The notes: generated by a model from the letters alone, not told the origin. DNA of 64,000 nt from CAKVLG01 sp045637805 (GCA_045637805.1 JAZUAE010000012.1:1-64000), one strand, 5' to 3'. Positions 16,241 through 24,855 are shown, counted from the first letter of the stretch. Translations and numbers: made by a program.

Positions 16241-17527
16241 ATGAATATAAATGCAGAAGATAAAATGAGAAGTTACTCTAAGGTTCCGTACGATAATGAG
16301 CCTATTAGTCGTAATTCAACATATCAGAAAAAACCAAACAAGGTTTCAATCAAACCTAATAAGTTTTTAACGATTGTGTTGAGTCTTGTTGTTATTGTTA
16401 ATATAATCATGGGGATTTCTCTTATTAATCTATATTCAAAAAACAATAATTCGGATAAAATCGTTAATTATAATAATTATACAATTCCTGTTGATACAAA
16501 TAGTCCAACATATAATATGACCGAGCTTACTAATATGCTCGCTGTTGCAAAAGCAAAACAGTCAGCAGTGTGTGTGACTGCGGGGTATGTGTCGTCACTT
16601 GATACAAACATTGAAACAAAAGAAGACTTCTTTGCGATGAAGCAACGCGGTTCAGGTGTTATTATTGATATAGATAAGGAAAGCGGAGTTGCATATATTG
16701 AGACCTGTTATCATGTTATCACTGGTTACACGTCACAAGTTTATGTTTTATTATATGACTCTACTGTTCCTATCAAAGCTGAAACAGTAGGGTATAGTTC
16801 ATTGAACGATATTGCAGTGCTCAGGGTTGAAAGTCCACTTTTAATTCAAAGCAACTGTACAGCTGCGGAAGTTGCAGACAGTTCTATTGTTGCAATGGGT
16901 GAGACTGCTCATACTGTGGGTAATCCTCTCAATGCCGATTTTAGAAGTTCAACAGGAACTGTTACAAATCCTGAAGGCTTGGTGGCTGTTGGAAGTAATG
17001 TGTATAGAGTTATTGGTGTGGATACTCCTATTAACCCAGGAAACTCTGGTGGTGGATTATTCAATGCGAAAGGTCAATTAATAGGCATCGTAAATGCTAA
17101 AACGCAAATGGAAGAAGTTGATAATATGGCGTATGCTATTCCAAGCAATCTTGCAGTAAGTTTGGCACGTAATATTATCAGAAACACCTATCCTGTTAAA
17201 GCTGTTCTAGGTTGTGTGCTCGCTGTTAAGTCTGGTATTATTGAGACTGAAATTGTGGGCGATAGAGAAGTGCTCGATTATGATGTGATTGTAACTAGCG
17301 TTGAAAGTGGTTCTGCCGCAGAAAAGGCCGGAGTGAAAGTTAACGATGAAATTATTTCGTTTAGCTATGGCAACACCGTTGTTCAATGTAGGAGTCAGTA
17401 TTCATTTGCTGATCATGTATTTAATCTAAATATCGGCGATAAAGTAACAGTTGTTGTAAATAGAGGTGGAGAACAGCTCACATTAACTCTCGAGATAGCA
17501 AAAGTATCAGCTGCTGATAGCAATTAA
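16241..17527 (+). CDS. HtrA/DegP-like membrane-anchored serine protease
   Basis: This is a trypsin-like envelope protease with a C-terminal PDZ domain, as in the HtrA quality-control proteases. One transmembrane helix (about residues 42-65) anchors it. The catalytic triad is visible: His in ETCYHVITG, Asp in SSLNDIAVL, and Ser in NPGNSGGGLFN (GNSGG). The PDZ domain is near the end (GSAAEKAGVKVNDEIISF). The His motif is CYH rather than the usual xNxHV, a small deviation. I chose ATG 16241 after AGGGTG; an in-frame GTG lies 6 nt upstream. It sits 15 bp after the surface-protein gene. Confidence 0.9.
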   Translation: MNINAEDKMRSYSKVPYDNEPISRNSTYQKKPNKVSIKPNKFLTIVLSLVVIVNIIMGISLINLYSKNNNSDKIVNYNNYTIPVDTNSPTYNMTELTNMLAVAKAKQSAVCVTAGYVSSLDTNIETKEDFFAMKQRGSGVIIDIDKESGVAYIETCYHVITGYTSQVYVLLYDSTVPIKAETVGYSSLNDIAVLRVESPLLIQSNCTAAEVADSSIVAMGETAHTVGNPLNADFRSSTGTVTNPEGLVAVGSNVYRVIGVDTPINPGNSGGGLFNAKGQLIGIVNAKTQMEEVDNMAYAIPSNLAVSLARNIIRNTYPVKAVLGCVLAVKSGIIETEIVGDREVLDYDVIVTSVESGSAAEKAGVKVNDEIISFSYGNTVVQCRSQYSFADHVFNLNIGDKVTVVVNRGGEQLTLTLEIAKVSAADSN

Positions 17528-17547
17528 AAATTTATACCCTAATTTTG

Positions 17548-17576
17548 TTGCAATTAAAATTGATAATGTTTATAAT
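17548..17576 (+). promoter_or_regulatory. acpP promoter
   Basis: TTGCAA (17548-17553), 17 bp, TATAAT (17571-17576). GGAGG lies before the ATG at 17607. Confidence 0.75.
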
Positions 17577-17606
17577 ATATATTATATACATGGAGGAACT
17601 TATTGT

Positions 17607-17837
17607 ATGGTAGAAAACAAAGTAAAAGAAATTTTAGCAAAACAACTCAGTACAGATGCTGGAAAAATTAATAAGGATACAAACATCGCAACAGATCTTG
17701 GTGCTGATTCTCTTGATCTTGTTGAAATTTTAATGAGCCTTGAGGAAGAATTTAACATTTCTATTCCTGATGAAGCTATTCCTACAATCAAAACAGTGGG
17801 CGAGCTCGTAGACTACATTGAAAAGAATATAAAATAA
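17607..17837 (+). CDS. acpP: Acyl carrier protein
   Basis: ACP carries growing fatty acyl chains on a phosphopantetheine arm. The 76-residue acidic protein has the attachment motif LGADSLDLVEILMSLEEEF with the modified Ser near residue 36, and ends in VGELVDYIEKNIK. It has its own promoter and a GGAGG ribosome binding site. The enzyme that attaches the arm, AcpS, is encoded at 24433. Normally acpP sits with fab genes; here it stands alone before a terminator shared with the SRP RNA gene. Confidence 0.96.
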   Translation: MVENKVKEILAKQLSTDAGKINKDTNIATDLGADSLDLVEILMSLEEEFNISIPDEAIPTIKTVGELVDYIEKNIK

Positions 17838-17848
17838 TAATGGAATGA

Positions 17849-17882
17849 AAAAAAGCAAGCGTTACGCTTGCTTTTGTTTTTT
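17849..17882. terminator. Bidirectional terminator between acpP and the SRP RNA
   Basis: AAAAGCAAGCG and CGCTTGCTTTT form a perfect 11-bp stem with a TTA loop and A/T runs on both sides, so it can end acpP (plus) and the SRP RNA (minus). Confidence 0.9.
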
Positions 17883-17889
17883 TACAAAA

Positions 17890-18158
17890 TGTTGTGCATC
17901 ATTTTTTGTCAAACACTACCGGAGTGGTAACAGACCAGCCAGCTCCTTTAAAGCTACCTCATGGCACATAGTTGGTCTTGCTTAGTGCTGCTGCCGTCAA
18001 GCTCTGACACGGTTCACAAGTAACTATTGCATAAGACCTTAATATCCACACTACTTAATCTGTGCAAGCCTCCCATAATGCTTGCCGAGAAATGCGTTCA
18101 GCCCTGCTATAGCGGATCTCAGGAATAGGGCACCGCTAACTCCCCACCTAGCACAACA
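17890..18158 (-). ncRNA. ffs: Signal recognition particle RNA, Bacillus-type (6S/scRNA class)
   Basis: Read on the minus strand, the RNA starts TTGTTGTGCTAGGTGGGGAG...TAGCGGTGCCCT, the conserved Alu-domain start of large Firmicute SRP RNAs. It contains the helix-8 apex GAACCGTGTCAG...GACGGCAGCAGC that binds Ffh. The ends pair (TGTTGTGC with GCACAACA at 17890-17897). Length, about 269 nt, fits the Bacillus form rather than the short 4.5S form. It accounts for most of the gene-free stretch 17838-18280. The exact 3' end is an estimate from the terminal pairing. Confidence 0.93.
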
Positions 18159-18163
18159 ACTAT

Positions 18164-18192
18164 ATTATATACAAAATTTTGCGTTTTTGCAA
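18164..18192 (-). promoter_or_regulatory. Promoter of the SRP RNA
   Basis: On the minus strand TTGCAA (18192-18187), 17 bp, TATAAT (18169-18164) leads directly into the RNA start near 18158. Confidence 0.85.
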
Positions 18193-18280
18193 TACTTTTA
18201 TAAAACCTATATATGTTTTACTTTGTTTTCTTGACCGAATTTGTAGGTTTGTGCTAATATACTAATAATAGGAGTAGTAT

Positions 18281-18997
18281 ATGGTTAAAAATCAAAAGGC
18301 TAAAAGATTTATTGCTGCTTATAACTTAATGGATCAGGGGCTTCGTTCAATTTATAGCTTGGGTTCTAGTATGTCATACTCAGATATTATTAGGCGTGTG
18401 TCAGAAATAAGTCCTATAATAAAAAAATATAAGGACGAACTTCTTGATTATGGTAGACTTCGTAATGCTATTGTACATAAAGAGGGTGGGGTTATAATTG
18501 CAGATCCTAATGAAGATGTTGTTGAAAAACTTGAGTCTATTGCAAGGCTTATAACTAAACCTCCAAGAGTTGTTGATAGTATTCCAAGTAGACAAGTTTT
18601 TTCAGTTGATGCACAAACATCAGTTGCCAAGGTTGTAGAGGAAATGTTTAAAACAGGATATTCTATTGTGCCAGTGTATAGAAATAATACGCTTATCGGC
18701 GTTATTAATAGAAAAATGATTTTAGACTGTATAGGTGCAGCCCTTACGGCAAATGTGGATATTGAAACAGCTCTTGAAAAACCGGTTTTTGAAATGCTGG
18801 ATTTGGAAAACATTACTAGTCACTATGAGGTTGTTGCAAGTAATATTACTATCGATAATATGTTGTATTTATTCAATCAAAATCGCAAACTTTCAGTTGC
18901 TGTTATTACAAAAACTGGAAAATATAGTGAGCCACCTATAGGAATTGTAGTTCAAGCAGACGTGCTTGATATGCAAACAATCTTAGACAATTATTAA
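18281..18997 (+). CDS. HEPN-like N-terminal domain fused to a CBS-domain pair
   Basis: The C-terminal 140 residues form two CBS repeats (FSVDAQTSVAKVVEEMFKTG near 103-122 and YEVVASNITIDNMLYLFNQN near 185-204), which usually bind adenine nucleotides. The first 90 residues are helical and end in LRNAIVHKEGG, an R-x4-H motif as in HEPN domains, which are often ribonucleases. Together this suggests a ligand-sensing HEPN protein. Only the motif supports the HEPN call. AGGAG precedes the ATG, which follows TATACTAATAAT. A methyltransferase gene follows after 10 bp, perhaps in one transcript with 19008 and 19868. Confidence 0.6.
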   Translation: MVKNQKAKRFIAAYNLMDQGLRSIYSLGSSMSYSDIIRRVSEISPIIKKYKDELLDYGRLRNAIVHKEGGVIIADPNEDVVEKLESIARLITKPPRVVDSIPSRQVFSVDAQTSVAKVVEEMFKTGYSIVPVYRNNTLIGVINRKMILDCIGAALTANVDIETALEKPVFEMLDLENITSHYEVVASNITIDNMLYLFNQNRKLSVAVITKTGKYSEPPIGIVVQADVLDMQTILDNY

Positions 18998-19007
18998 AGA
19001 GGATTTT

Positions 19008-19859
19008 ATGAAAATTGCTTCAAGTTGGAATGATTATAAAATATTAGCTACCGGTGACGGTGAAAAATTAGAAAAATGGGGAAACCATGTGCTTTTAAGA
19101 CCTGATCCTCAGATTATTTGGCATGCACAAAAAGATTTAACAAAAGAGAATTTTGATGCAAGATATGTGCGTCATTCAACTGGTGGGGGAGCTTGGGATT
19201 ATAAAAAGAAACTTCCTGAGGGTTGGACTGTATCCTGGAAAAATTTAAAGTTTAAAGTTTGTCCTATGGGGTTTAAACACACTGGAATTTTTCCAGAACA
19301 AGCATATAACTGGGAGCAAATGATAAAACTAATCAAGGACGCAAAAAGACCTATTAATGTTCTTAATTTATTTGCCTATACTGGTGGTGCAACTGTTGCA
19401 GCGGCGTCTGCAGGTGCGAGCGTGTGTCATGTGGATAGTGCTAAAAATATGGTTGAGCGCGCTAAGGAAAATATGAAACTGTCAGGTCTAGCTGATTGTC
19501 CTGTTAGATATATTGTTGATGATTGTAGGAAGTTTGTTGAGCGTGAAATTAAGCGTGGACATAAATATGATGCTATAATTATGGATCCACCAAGCTATGG
19601 TAGGGGTGCAAACGGCGAGGTTTGGAAACTTGAAGATAATTTATTTGAGTTTGTGAAACTTTGTAGCAAAGTGTTATCTGACAAACCGCTCTTTGTGCTT
19701 ATAAATAGTTATACTACGGGGCTTGGTGCAACAGTTCTTGAAAATATTTTAAAACTTACAATAGATAAAAAAGCAAAGGTTGATGCGTATGAACTTTGTC
19801 TGCCAACTGAAGAGGGTATACTTCTTCCTTGTGGCACTAGCGCTATTCAAACCTTTTAG
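19008..19859 (+). CDS. SAM-dependent rRNA-type methyltransferase (RlmI/RlmK-like)
   Basis: A class I Rossmann methyltransferase resembling RlmI/RlmK-type RNA m5C/m7G enzymes, but without their N-terminal PUA domain. The SAM-binding motif I is NLFAYTGGATVAAASAGAS (about 120-138), the acidic ribose-binding residue is in HVDSAKNMVERA, and the catalytic-type motif IV is MDPPSYGRG (about 195-203). There is no RFF or C-x-S active cysteine that I can identify, so the substrate is uncertain. Its 283 residues fit the stand-alone form. AGAGGA precedes the ATG and an RluA-type gene follows 8 bp later, consistent with an RNA-modification operon. Confidence 0.8.
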   Translation: MKIASSWNDYKILATGDGEKLEKWGNHVLLRPDPQIIWHAQKDLTKENFDARYVRHSTGGGAWDYKKKLPEGWTVSWKNLKFKVCPMGFKHTGIFPEQAYNWEQMIKLIKDAKRPINVLNLFAYTGGATVAAASAGASVCHVDSAKNMVERAKENMKLSGLADCPVRYIVDDCRKFVEREIKRGHKYDAIIMDPPSYGRGANGEVWKLEDNLFEFVKLCSKVLSDKPLFVLINSYTTGLGATVLENILKLTIDKKAKVDAYELCLPTEEGILLPCGTSAIQTF

Positions 19860-19867
19860 GAGTAAAA

Positions 19868-20563
19868 ATGGATATTTTATATGAAGATAATCATATTATA
19901 GTTGTTATTAAACCACAAAATGTGCCATCTATGCCCGATGAAAGCGGGGACAAGGATATGCTTTCAATGGTAAAAGAGTATATTAAGGAAAAATATAATA
20001 AGCCAGGCAATGTGTTTGTTGGTCTTGTTCATAGACTTGATAGACCGACTGGCGGTATTATGGTTTTTGCAAAAACAAGTAAAGCCGCATCAAGACTAGC
20101 TGAGCAAATGAAAACGGGAGAATTTAAAAAGACATATTTTGCTGTTTGTAAAGGTGTTTTTAGAGAGAAAAGTGCTACGCTTATTAATTACCTTAAGAAG
20201 AATGAAAAAACAAACATTGTATCAGTTGTTCCTATGACAACGTCAGGAGCAAAAAAGGCTGAGCTAAAATACAAAGTTTTGGAAGAGCAAAAAGGGTACA
20301 GTTTGGTTGAGGTTAAACTTATATCTGGTAGAGGACATCAGATTAGGGTTCAATTATCACATATTTCTTGTCCTATAGTTGGTGATCAAAAATATGGTGG
20401 TGAAGGCATGGCAAAAGTTGCACTTAATCTATTTGCTGGTGAACTCGTTATAAATCACCCTACAAAAGGTGATGTTATGAGGTTTAAGGCTTACCCACCA
20501 GAGGAAAAAAGTGCTTGGAAGTTATTCAAGCTTGACAAATATATCGAAATAAGTAACAGATAA
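19868..20563 (+). CDS. RluA-family pseudouridine synthase
   Basis: The family isomerises uridine in rRNA or tRNA. The catalytic aspartate lies in VHRLDRPTGGIMVFAKTSKA (about residues 57-76), and the motif SGRGHQIRVQLSHISCPIVG follows near 155-175. There is no S4 domain at the N-terminus, which is the short 231-residue form; the substrate position cannot be told from sequence. AGGAGTA precedes the ATG. The gene is the last of a run with the methyltransferase and ends in a terminator. Confidence 0.9.
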   Translation: MDILYEDNHIIVVIKPQNVPSMPDESGDKDMLSMVKEYIKEKYNKPGNVFVGLVHRLDRPTGGIMVFAKTSKAASRLAEQMKTGEFKKTYFAVCKGVFREKSATLINYLKKNEKTNIVSVVPMTTSGAKKAELKYKVLEEQKGYSLVEVKLISGRGHQIRVQLSHISCPIVGDQKYGGEGMAKVALNLFAGELVINHPTKGDVMRFKAYPPEEKSAWKLFKLDKYIEISNR

Positions 20564-20592
20564 AAATATAGCAATATTGCTATATTTTTTTA
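20562..20592 (+). terminator. Terminator after the RluA-family gene
   Basis: AAATATAGCAA and TTGCTATATTT are inverted around a tiny loop and run into seven T. Confidence 0.85.
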
Positions 20593-20600
20593 TTTTTATA

Positions 20601-20609
20601 TGTTAAAAT
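20601..20609 (+). promoter_or_regulatory. rsmE extended -10 promoter (leaderless type)
   Basis: TG-T-TAAAAT (20601-20609) ends 6 nt before the ATG at 20616; no Shine-Dalgarno sequence is present. Confidence 0.6.
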
Positions 20610-20615
20610 AATGTC

Positions 20616-21326
20616 ATGAGAAAATTTTTTACAAACCAAGAATTAAATGTTGAAAGTGTTGTAATTGAAGAGGATTACAATCATATTGTAAATGTCCTTA
20701 GAAAAAAAGTGGGGGACTTGATTTATCTTTTTAATGGAGATGGTTATGACTATGCTTATACGATTTCAAATATAAATAAGCGTAACATAGAAGCAAAATA
20801 TGCATATAAGAAAGAAAATAATAAATTTAATGACTGCAAAGTTGATTTGTTTCAAGCATTTATTAAACAAGATAATTTGGAGCTTATAAGCCAAAAACTT
20901 ACAGAACTGGGCGTAGATTCGTTAGTTTTATTTAGTAGCGAATATACAAACTTAAAGTGTAGTGAAAAAATTTTGGACAAGCTTTCAAGAGTAAGTATTG
21001 AGGCTTGTAAACAATGTGAAAGAAGTAGAATTTTAAGCGTTTTAAATGTGGGAAATTTTGAAAAAATGCTTAATGAACTTAAAAATTATAATGTGGTTAT
21101 CTTTGCTTATGAAAAAAGTTCAAAAAGTTTAAAGGAAACGCTTGAAAAAGTTAAAGCAAAAAACATTGCAGTTGTTGTTGGTCCAGAGGGTGGTTTTAGC
21201 GAAAAGGAAAAGGAGTTACTTTGTTCACTTTCTAATGTTAAAGAAGTTAGCATATCAAAAAATATCTTGCGAGCGGAAACTGCAAGCATAATGTTGGCTG
21301 GCATTATAATGTATGAGTTAAATTAA
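20616..21326 (+). CDS. rsmE: 16S rRNA m3U1498 methyltransferase RsmE
   Basis: RsmE methylates U1498 of 16S rRNA and belongs to the SPOUT knot-fold class. The 236 residues have the N-terminal PUA-like domain and the C-terminal knot motifs VVGPEGGFSEKEKELL (about 188-203) and ILRAETASIMLAG (about 219-231). Length and motif spacing fit well. The ATG lies 6 nt after an extended -10 and has no ribosome binding site, so it may be translated from a leaderless mRNA. In many Firmicutes it follows prmA, which is not here. Confidence 0.94.
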   Translation: MRKFFTNQELNVESVVIEEDYNHIVNVLRKKVGDLIYLFNGDGYDYAYTISNINKRNIEAKYAYKKENNKFNDCKVDLFQAFIKQDNLELISQKLTELGVDSLVLFSSEYTNLKCSEKILDKLSRVSIEACKQCERSRILSVLNVGNFEKMLNELKNYNVVIFAYEKSSKSLKETLEKVKAKNIAVVVGPEGGFSEKEKELLCSLSNVKEVSISKNILRAETASIMLAGIIMYELN

Positions 21327-21352
21327 AAGAGAGCTGTTTAAGCTCTCTTTTT
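21325..21352. terminator. Bidirectional terminator between rsmE and the GGGtGRT gene
   Basis: AAAAGAGAGCT and AGCTCTCTTTT form a perfect 11-bp stem, with T runs on both strands, between convergent genes. Confidence 0.9.
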
Positions 21353-21357
21353 AATGT

Positions 21358-22353
21358 TTATTTAGCGAAATAGCAGGCTAAGGCAACGGTTGCTCCAACC
21401 ATAGGGTTGTTTCCCATGCCGATGAAGCCCATCATGTCTACGTGCGCTGGAACTGAAGAAGATCCGGCAAATTGTGCGTCGCTGTGCATTCTACCCATTG
21501 TATCGGTCATGCCGTAGCTTGCAGGGCCTGCAGCAACATTGTCAGGGTGAAGAGTTCTACCTGTTCCGCCGCCACTAGCTACTGAGAAGTATGGACGACC
21601 ATTTTCCTCGCAAAGTTTTTTATATGTACCAGCAACAGGATGTTGGAATCTTGTTGGATTAGTTGAATTTCCAGTTATTGAAACATCAACTTTTTCTGCC
21701 ATCATGATTGCAACGCCCTCGCTTACGTCATCTGCACCGTAAACCTTTACGCTTGCTCTATCACCTTTGGAGAAGGGAACTTTTTTTATTATATTTAATT
21801 TACCAGTAGCATAATCGTATTCGGTTTGAACGTATGTGAATCCGTTTATTCTAGAAATTATGTACGCAGCATCTTTGCCAAGTCCGTTTAAAATAACCTT
21901 GAGAGGTGATTTTCTTGCTTTGTTTGCAGTTAATGCAATGCCGATTGCACCTTCTGCTGCGGCAAAGCTTTCATGACCTGCTAAAAATGCGAAACATTTT
22001 GTTTCTTCAGAAAGAAGCATTGCGGCTAAATTGCCGTGACCTATACCAACTTTTCTATGGTCTGCTACAGAGCCCGGTACACAAAATGCTTGAAGACCTA
22101 TACCTATGAACTTTGCGGCATCTACTGCAGATTTAGCATGTTTTTTTATAGCTATAGCTGTTCCAAGTGTGTATGCCCAAACAGCATTTTCAAAACATAT
22201 AGATTGAATGCTTCTAACAATTTTATCAACATCAATTCCATGGGATAGGCAGATGTCTTTTGCTTCTTCGAGTGATTTGATGTTATGTTGTTTTAAACAA
22301 GCATTGATTGATGCAAGCCTTTTTTCTTTACCTTCAAAATTTATTACTGCCAT
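21358..22353 (-). CDS. GGGtGRT protein
   Basis: The protein carries the motif that names its family, GGGTGRT, near residue 263 (VASGGGTGRTLHPD). Other glycine-rich stretches (GIGHGNLAAMLL, FAGSSSVPAHVDMMGFIGMG) are conserved-looking. In anaerobes this family is regularly encoded next to a NifU-like scaffold protein, as here, where the two genes are 3 bp apart. The biochemical role is not established; a link with iron-sulfur metabolism is inferred from this pairing. At 331 residues it looks complete. AAGGAG precedes the ATG. No transmembrane segment is evident. Confidence 0.8.
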   Translation of the reverse strand: MAVINFEGKEKRLASINACLKQHNIKSLEEAKDICLSHGIDVDKIVRSIQSICFENAVWAYTLGTAIAIKKHAKSAVDAAKFIGIGLQAFCVPGSVADHRKVGIGHGNLAAMLLSEETKCFAFLAGHESFAAAEGAIGIALTANKARKSPLKVILNGLGKDAAYIISRINGFTYVQTEYDYATGKLNIIKKVPFSKGDRASVKVYGADDVSEGVAIMMAEKVDVSITGNSTNPTRFQHPVAGTYKKLCEENGRPYFSVASGGGTGRTLHPDNVAAGPASYGMTDTMGRMHSDAQFAGSSSVPAHVDMMGFIGMGNNPMVGATVALACYFAK

Positions 22354-22356
22354 TGT

Positions 22357-23049
22357 CTACTCCTTTCTAGGGTCAATCTTCTTTACTGCTTCATTAAATC
22401 GACCATAAGTTTTTATATTAGAAGCGAGAGCTTCGATAGGTGGTATGCCTTGTTTTACAAGCTCCATAAATTTATTAAGGTTTACATATTCATATCCTAT
22501 GATTTCATTGTTTGCGTCCAAACCAAGTTTGGTAATATACCCCTCAGCAGTGTTTAAATATCTTGCGCCTTTGATTTTTGTAGAGTAGCTTGTGCCTACT
22601 TGGCTAGCGAGTCCTTTGCCCAAATCGTCTAGACCTGCACCTATTTCCAAACCATTGTCTGAAAATGCTGATTGCGTTCTTCCATATACCACCTGTAAAA
22701 ATAGTTCACGCATTGCAACGTTGATAGCGTCGCACACAAGGTCTGTGTTTAATGCTTCAAGCAGGGTTTTTCCAACCAAGATTTCAGATGCCATTGCTGC
22801 AGAGTGGGTCATGCCACTACAGCCTATGGTTTCCACCAAGGCTTCTTCAATAATTCCATTCTTTATATTAAGTGTGAGTTTGCAGGCTCCTTGTTGTGGT
22901 GCACAAGCGCCAACACCATGAGTTAAACCAGAGATGTCTTTAATCTCTTTGCTGTGAATCCACTTTCCTTCTTCAGGAATTGGGGCATTCTTATGGTTAG
23001 CTCCTTTAGTTACACAGCACTGTTTTTGTATATGTGATGAATATTGCAT
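22357..23049 (-). CDS. NifU-like iron-sulfur scaffold protein
   Basis: This resembles the N-terminal scaffold domain of NifU/IscU. Cysteine-containing motifs are visible: GVGACAPQQGACKL (about 46-59) and TIGCSGMTHSAAMASEILVGK (about 72-92), the latter matching the GC...ASAS.. region of IscU. The 230-residue length is longer than IscU (about 130); the extra C-terminal part (about 125-230) is not assigned. It is the first gene of a two-gene operon with the GGGtGRT protein. A promoter on the minus strand (TTGTAT 23099-23094, 17 bp, TAAAAT 23076-23071) and AAAGGAGAG precede it. Confidence 0.8.
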   Translation of the reverse strand: MQYSSHIQKQCCVTKGANHKNAPIPEEGKWIHSKEIKDISGLTHGVGACAPQQGACKLTLNIKNGIIEEALVETIGCSGMTHSAAMASEILVGKTLLEALNTDLVCDAINVAMRELFLQVVYGRTQSAFSDNGLEIGAGLDDLGKGLASQVGTSYSTKIKGARYLNTAEGYITKLGLDANNEIIGYEYVNLNKFMELVKQGIPPIEALASNIKTYGRFNEAVKKIDPRKE

Positions 23050-23138
23050 ATTTCTCTCCTTTACAAGGATATTTTAGCAAATTAGAAAAAATTATACAAC
23101 TAAACTAGCGAATAACATTTTGCAAAATATAACTTTTA

Positions 23139-23147
23139 TGTTAAAAT
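23139..23147 (+). promoter_or_regulatory. Extended -10 promoter of the yigZ-recX-acpS run
   Basis: TG-T-TAAAAT (23139-23147) with TTGCAA at 23120-23125 (16-bp spacer). The downstream gene also has an AGGAGAAA site. Confidence 0.65.
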
Positions 23148-23168
23148 ATAGAGAAATAGGAGAAAAAT

Positions 23169-23831
23169 ATGGCAGGAATTGGTAAAACCAACAATTCAGT
23201 TGGCAAATATAATACGATTGACGAAACTTGCATGGTTGAACTTGTTGTGAAAAAATCAAGATTCATTGCAGTAGCTTTCCATGTTGAGTCTATTGAAGAT
23301 GTTCGTGAATGTTTAGGTGTTCTTAAGAAAAGTAACCCTAATGCTAGACATATTCCTTATGGTTATATGATAGGCTCAGATTTTTCTATGGGTAGAAACA
23401 ATGATGACGAAGAACCTGCAGGAACTGCTGGAGAACCTATATATTCTGCGATAAAAGCTGCAAACCTTAGCAATGTTCTTATTGCTGTTGTTAGATATTT
23501 TGGTGGGGTTGAACTTGGTCGTGCTAGACTCGCGTCAACCTATAATACAGTTGCTACTGAATGTGTTAACGCCGCCAAGAAATACCGTATGAAATATTGT
23601 GGATTCTACGCTTTTAAAGTTCCATACTCTGAGTTTGCTAAGCTTGGTAAAATTGTTGGACTTAAAGGCTTGCCAGTTATTGAGAAGAATTTTGATGAGG
23701 CTATGCCTATGCTTAAAGTCGCTATTCCAGTTGAAGATTTTACTAAAGAAACAGAAGAAATTAAAGGCAAAATTGCTGGTGGAGTTTTGATTGAAAAAGT
23801 TGATGAGGGATTTTTTAGATTTCCATGGTAG
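23169..23831 (+). CDS. YigZ/IMPACT-family protein
   Basis: The UPF0029/IMPACT domain is recognised by ARHIPYGYMIG (about 58-68), DDEEPAGTAGEPIYSAI (about 78-94) and RYFGGVELGRARL (about 105-117). Eukaryotic IMPACT regulates a translation kinase; the bacterial members bind nucleic acid and have no settled role. At 220 residues it has both the N-terminal IMPACT domain and the C-terminal ferredoxin-like domain. The gene overlaps recX by 7 nt, so the two are translationally coupled. AGGAG precedes the ATG. Confidence 0.9.
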   Translation: MAGIGKTNNSVGKYNTIDETCMVELVVKKSRFIAVAFHVESIEDVRECLGVLKKSNPNARHIPYGYMIGSDFSMGRNNDDEEPAGTAGEPIYSAIKAANLSNVLIAVVRYFGGVELGRARLASTYNTVATECVNAAKKYRMKYCGFYAFKVPYSEFAKLGKIVGLKGLPVIEKNFDEAMPMLKVAIPVEDFTKETEEIKGKIAGGVLIEKVDEGFFRFPW

Positions 23832-24433
23832 TAACTGATATTTCATCTCAAAAAACTAAGGATAGGGTTAATATCTACACTGATGGAAGATTTTTTTGTG
23901 GAGCACTTGCCGAAGTGGTTTTACAAAAAGGCATAAAAGTTGGTGATAGTTTAAGTGAAGAAGAGCTCGATGGACTCTTAATTTCAAGTGAGTCAAAATA
24001 TGCTTTTGATAAAGCTATTGATTATATTTCTAGACGCTTGCATTCTGAAAAGGAAGTGAGAAACAAACTAAAAATCAAGGGCTTTAGACCAGTTGTTATT
24101 GACCATACTATTGAAAAACTCAAAGATTATAAATATATTTCTGATGAAAATTTCGCTGCAGCCCTTACGTCATCTAGCAAAAATAAAAGCAAACGTGAAA
24201 TAGAATATATATTGCAGACTAAAGGGATTTCCAAAGAGTTGGCACAAAAATATATCTCTATTATTTCTGATGATGACGAGTTGTTAAATGCTGAAACTTT
24301 GGCAATTAAACATATACGAGGTAAAGAGATTAATGAGAAGAATTTGGCAAACCTTTATTCTTTTCTTTCTCGCAAGGGATTTAATAGTGACACAATAAAA
24401 AGTGTTCTAGTAAAGTTTAAGGAGCAGGACTAA
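23825..24433 (+). CDS. recX: Regulatory protein RecX
   Basis: RecX modulates RecA filaments. The 202 residues show the repeated three-helix units of the family: AIDYISRRLHSEKEVRNKLK (about 61-80), then a second repeat with DYKYISDENFAAAL (about 98-111) and a third near the C-terminus. Length is within the family range. The ATG at 23825 lies inside the end of the yigZ gene; no strong ribosome site is adjacent, consistent with coupling. Its stop overlaps the acpS start (TAATG). recA is not in this window. Confidence 0.88.
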   Translation: MVVTDISSQKTKDRVNIYTDGRFFCGALAEVVLQKGIKVGDSLSEEELDGLLISSESKYAFDKAIDYISRRLHSEKEVRNKLKIKGFRPVVIDHTIEKLKDYKYISDENFAAALTSSSKNKSKREIEYILQTKGISKELAQKYISIISDDDELLNAETLAIKHIRGKEINEKNLANLYSFLSRKGFNSDTIKSVLVKFKEQD

Positions 24434-24828
24434 TGATAGGAATTGATATAATCGAAGTTAAAAGAATGAAAAAGGCTTTAAAAACTAATGAAAAAATTTT
24501 GGATAGATTCTTATCTTCAAAGGAAAGAGAATATATTAGTTTAAAGTCGGCTAATACGGCAGGTAAAAAATATCCATCTAATCTATATTCTATTTGTGGA
24601 ATATTTGCGGCAAAGGAGGCTGTATTAAAGGCGTTTGGTGTGGGCATTACTAGTGGTTATGGTATGCTTGATATTGAAATTACACATAATAAGTTTGGTA
24701 AGCCTATTGTTAATCTTTCAAAAAAGTTACAACAATACGCAAAATCTAACAAATTCGATGATGTTAGTGTATCTATTTCCCATGACGGAGAGTATACTAT
24801 AGCACAGGCATATATTAAAACGTTATAA
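24433..24828 (+). CDS. acpS: Holo-[acyl-carrier-protein] synthase
   Basis: AcpS transfers 4'-phosphopantetheine from CoA to ACP. The 131 residues have the metal-binding start GIDIIEVKRM with Asp4, and the second motif GIFAAKEAVLKAFGVGI (about 56-72) with the conserved Glu-Ala. SISHDGEYTIAQA near the end matches the family's C-terminal strand. It overlaps the recX stop. Its substrate ACP is encoded 6.6 kb upstream (17607). Confidence 0.93.
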   Translation: MIGIDIIEVKRMKKALKTNEKILDRFLSSKEREYISLKSANTAGKKYPSNLYSICGIFAAKEAVLKAFGVGITSGYGMLDIEITHNKFGKPIVNLSKKLQQYAKSNKFDDVSVSISHDGEYTIAQAYIKTL

Positions 24829-24855
24829 TGATATCAATAAAATTAAAGGGCGGTA

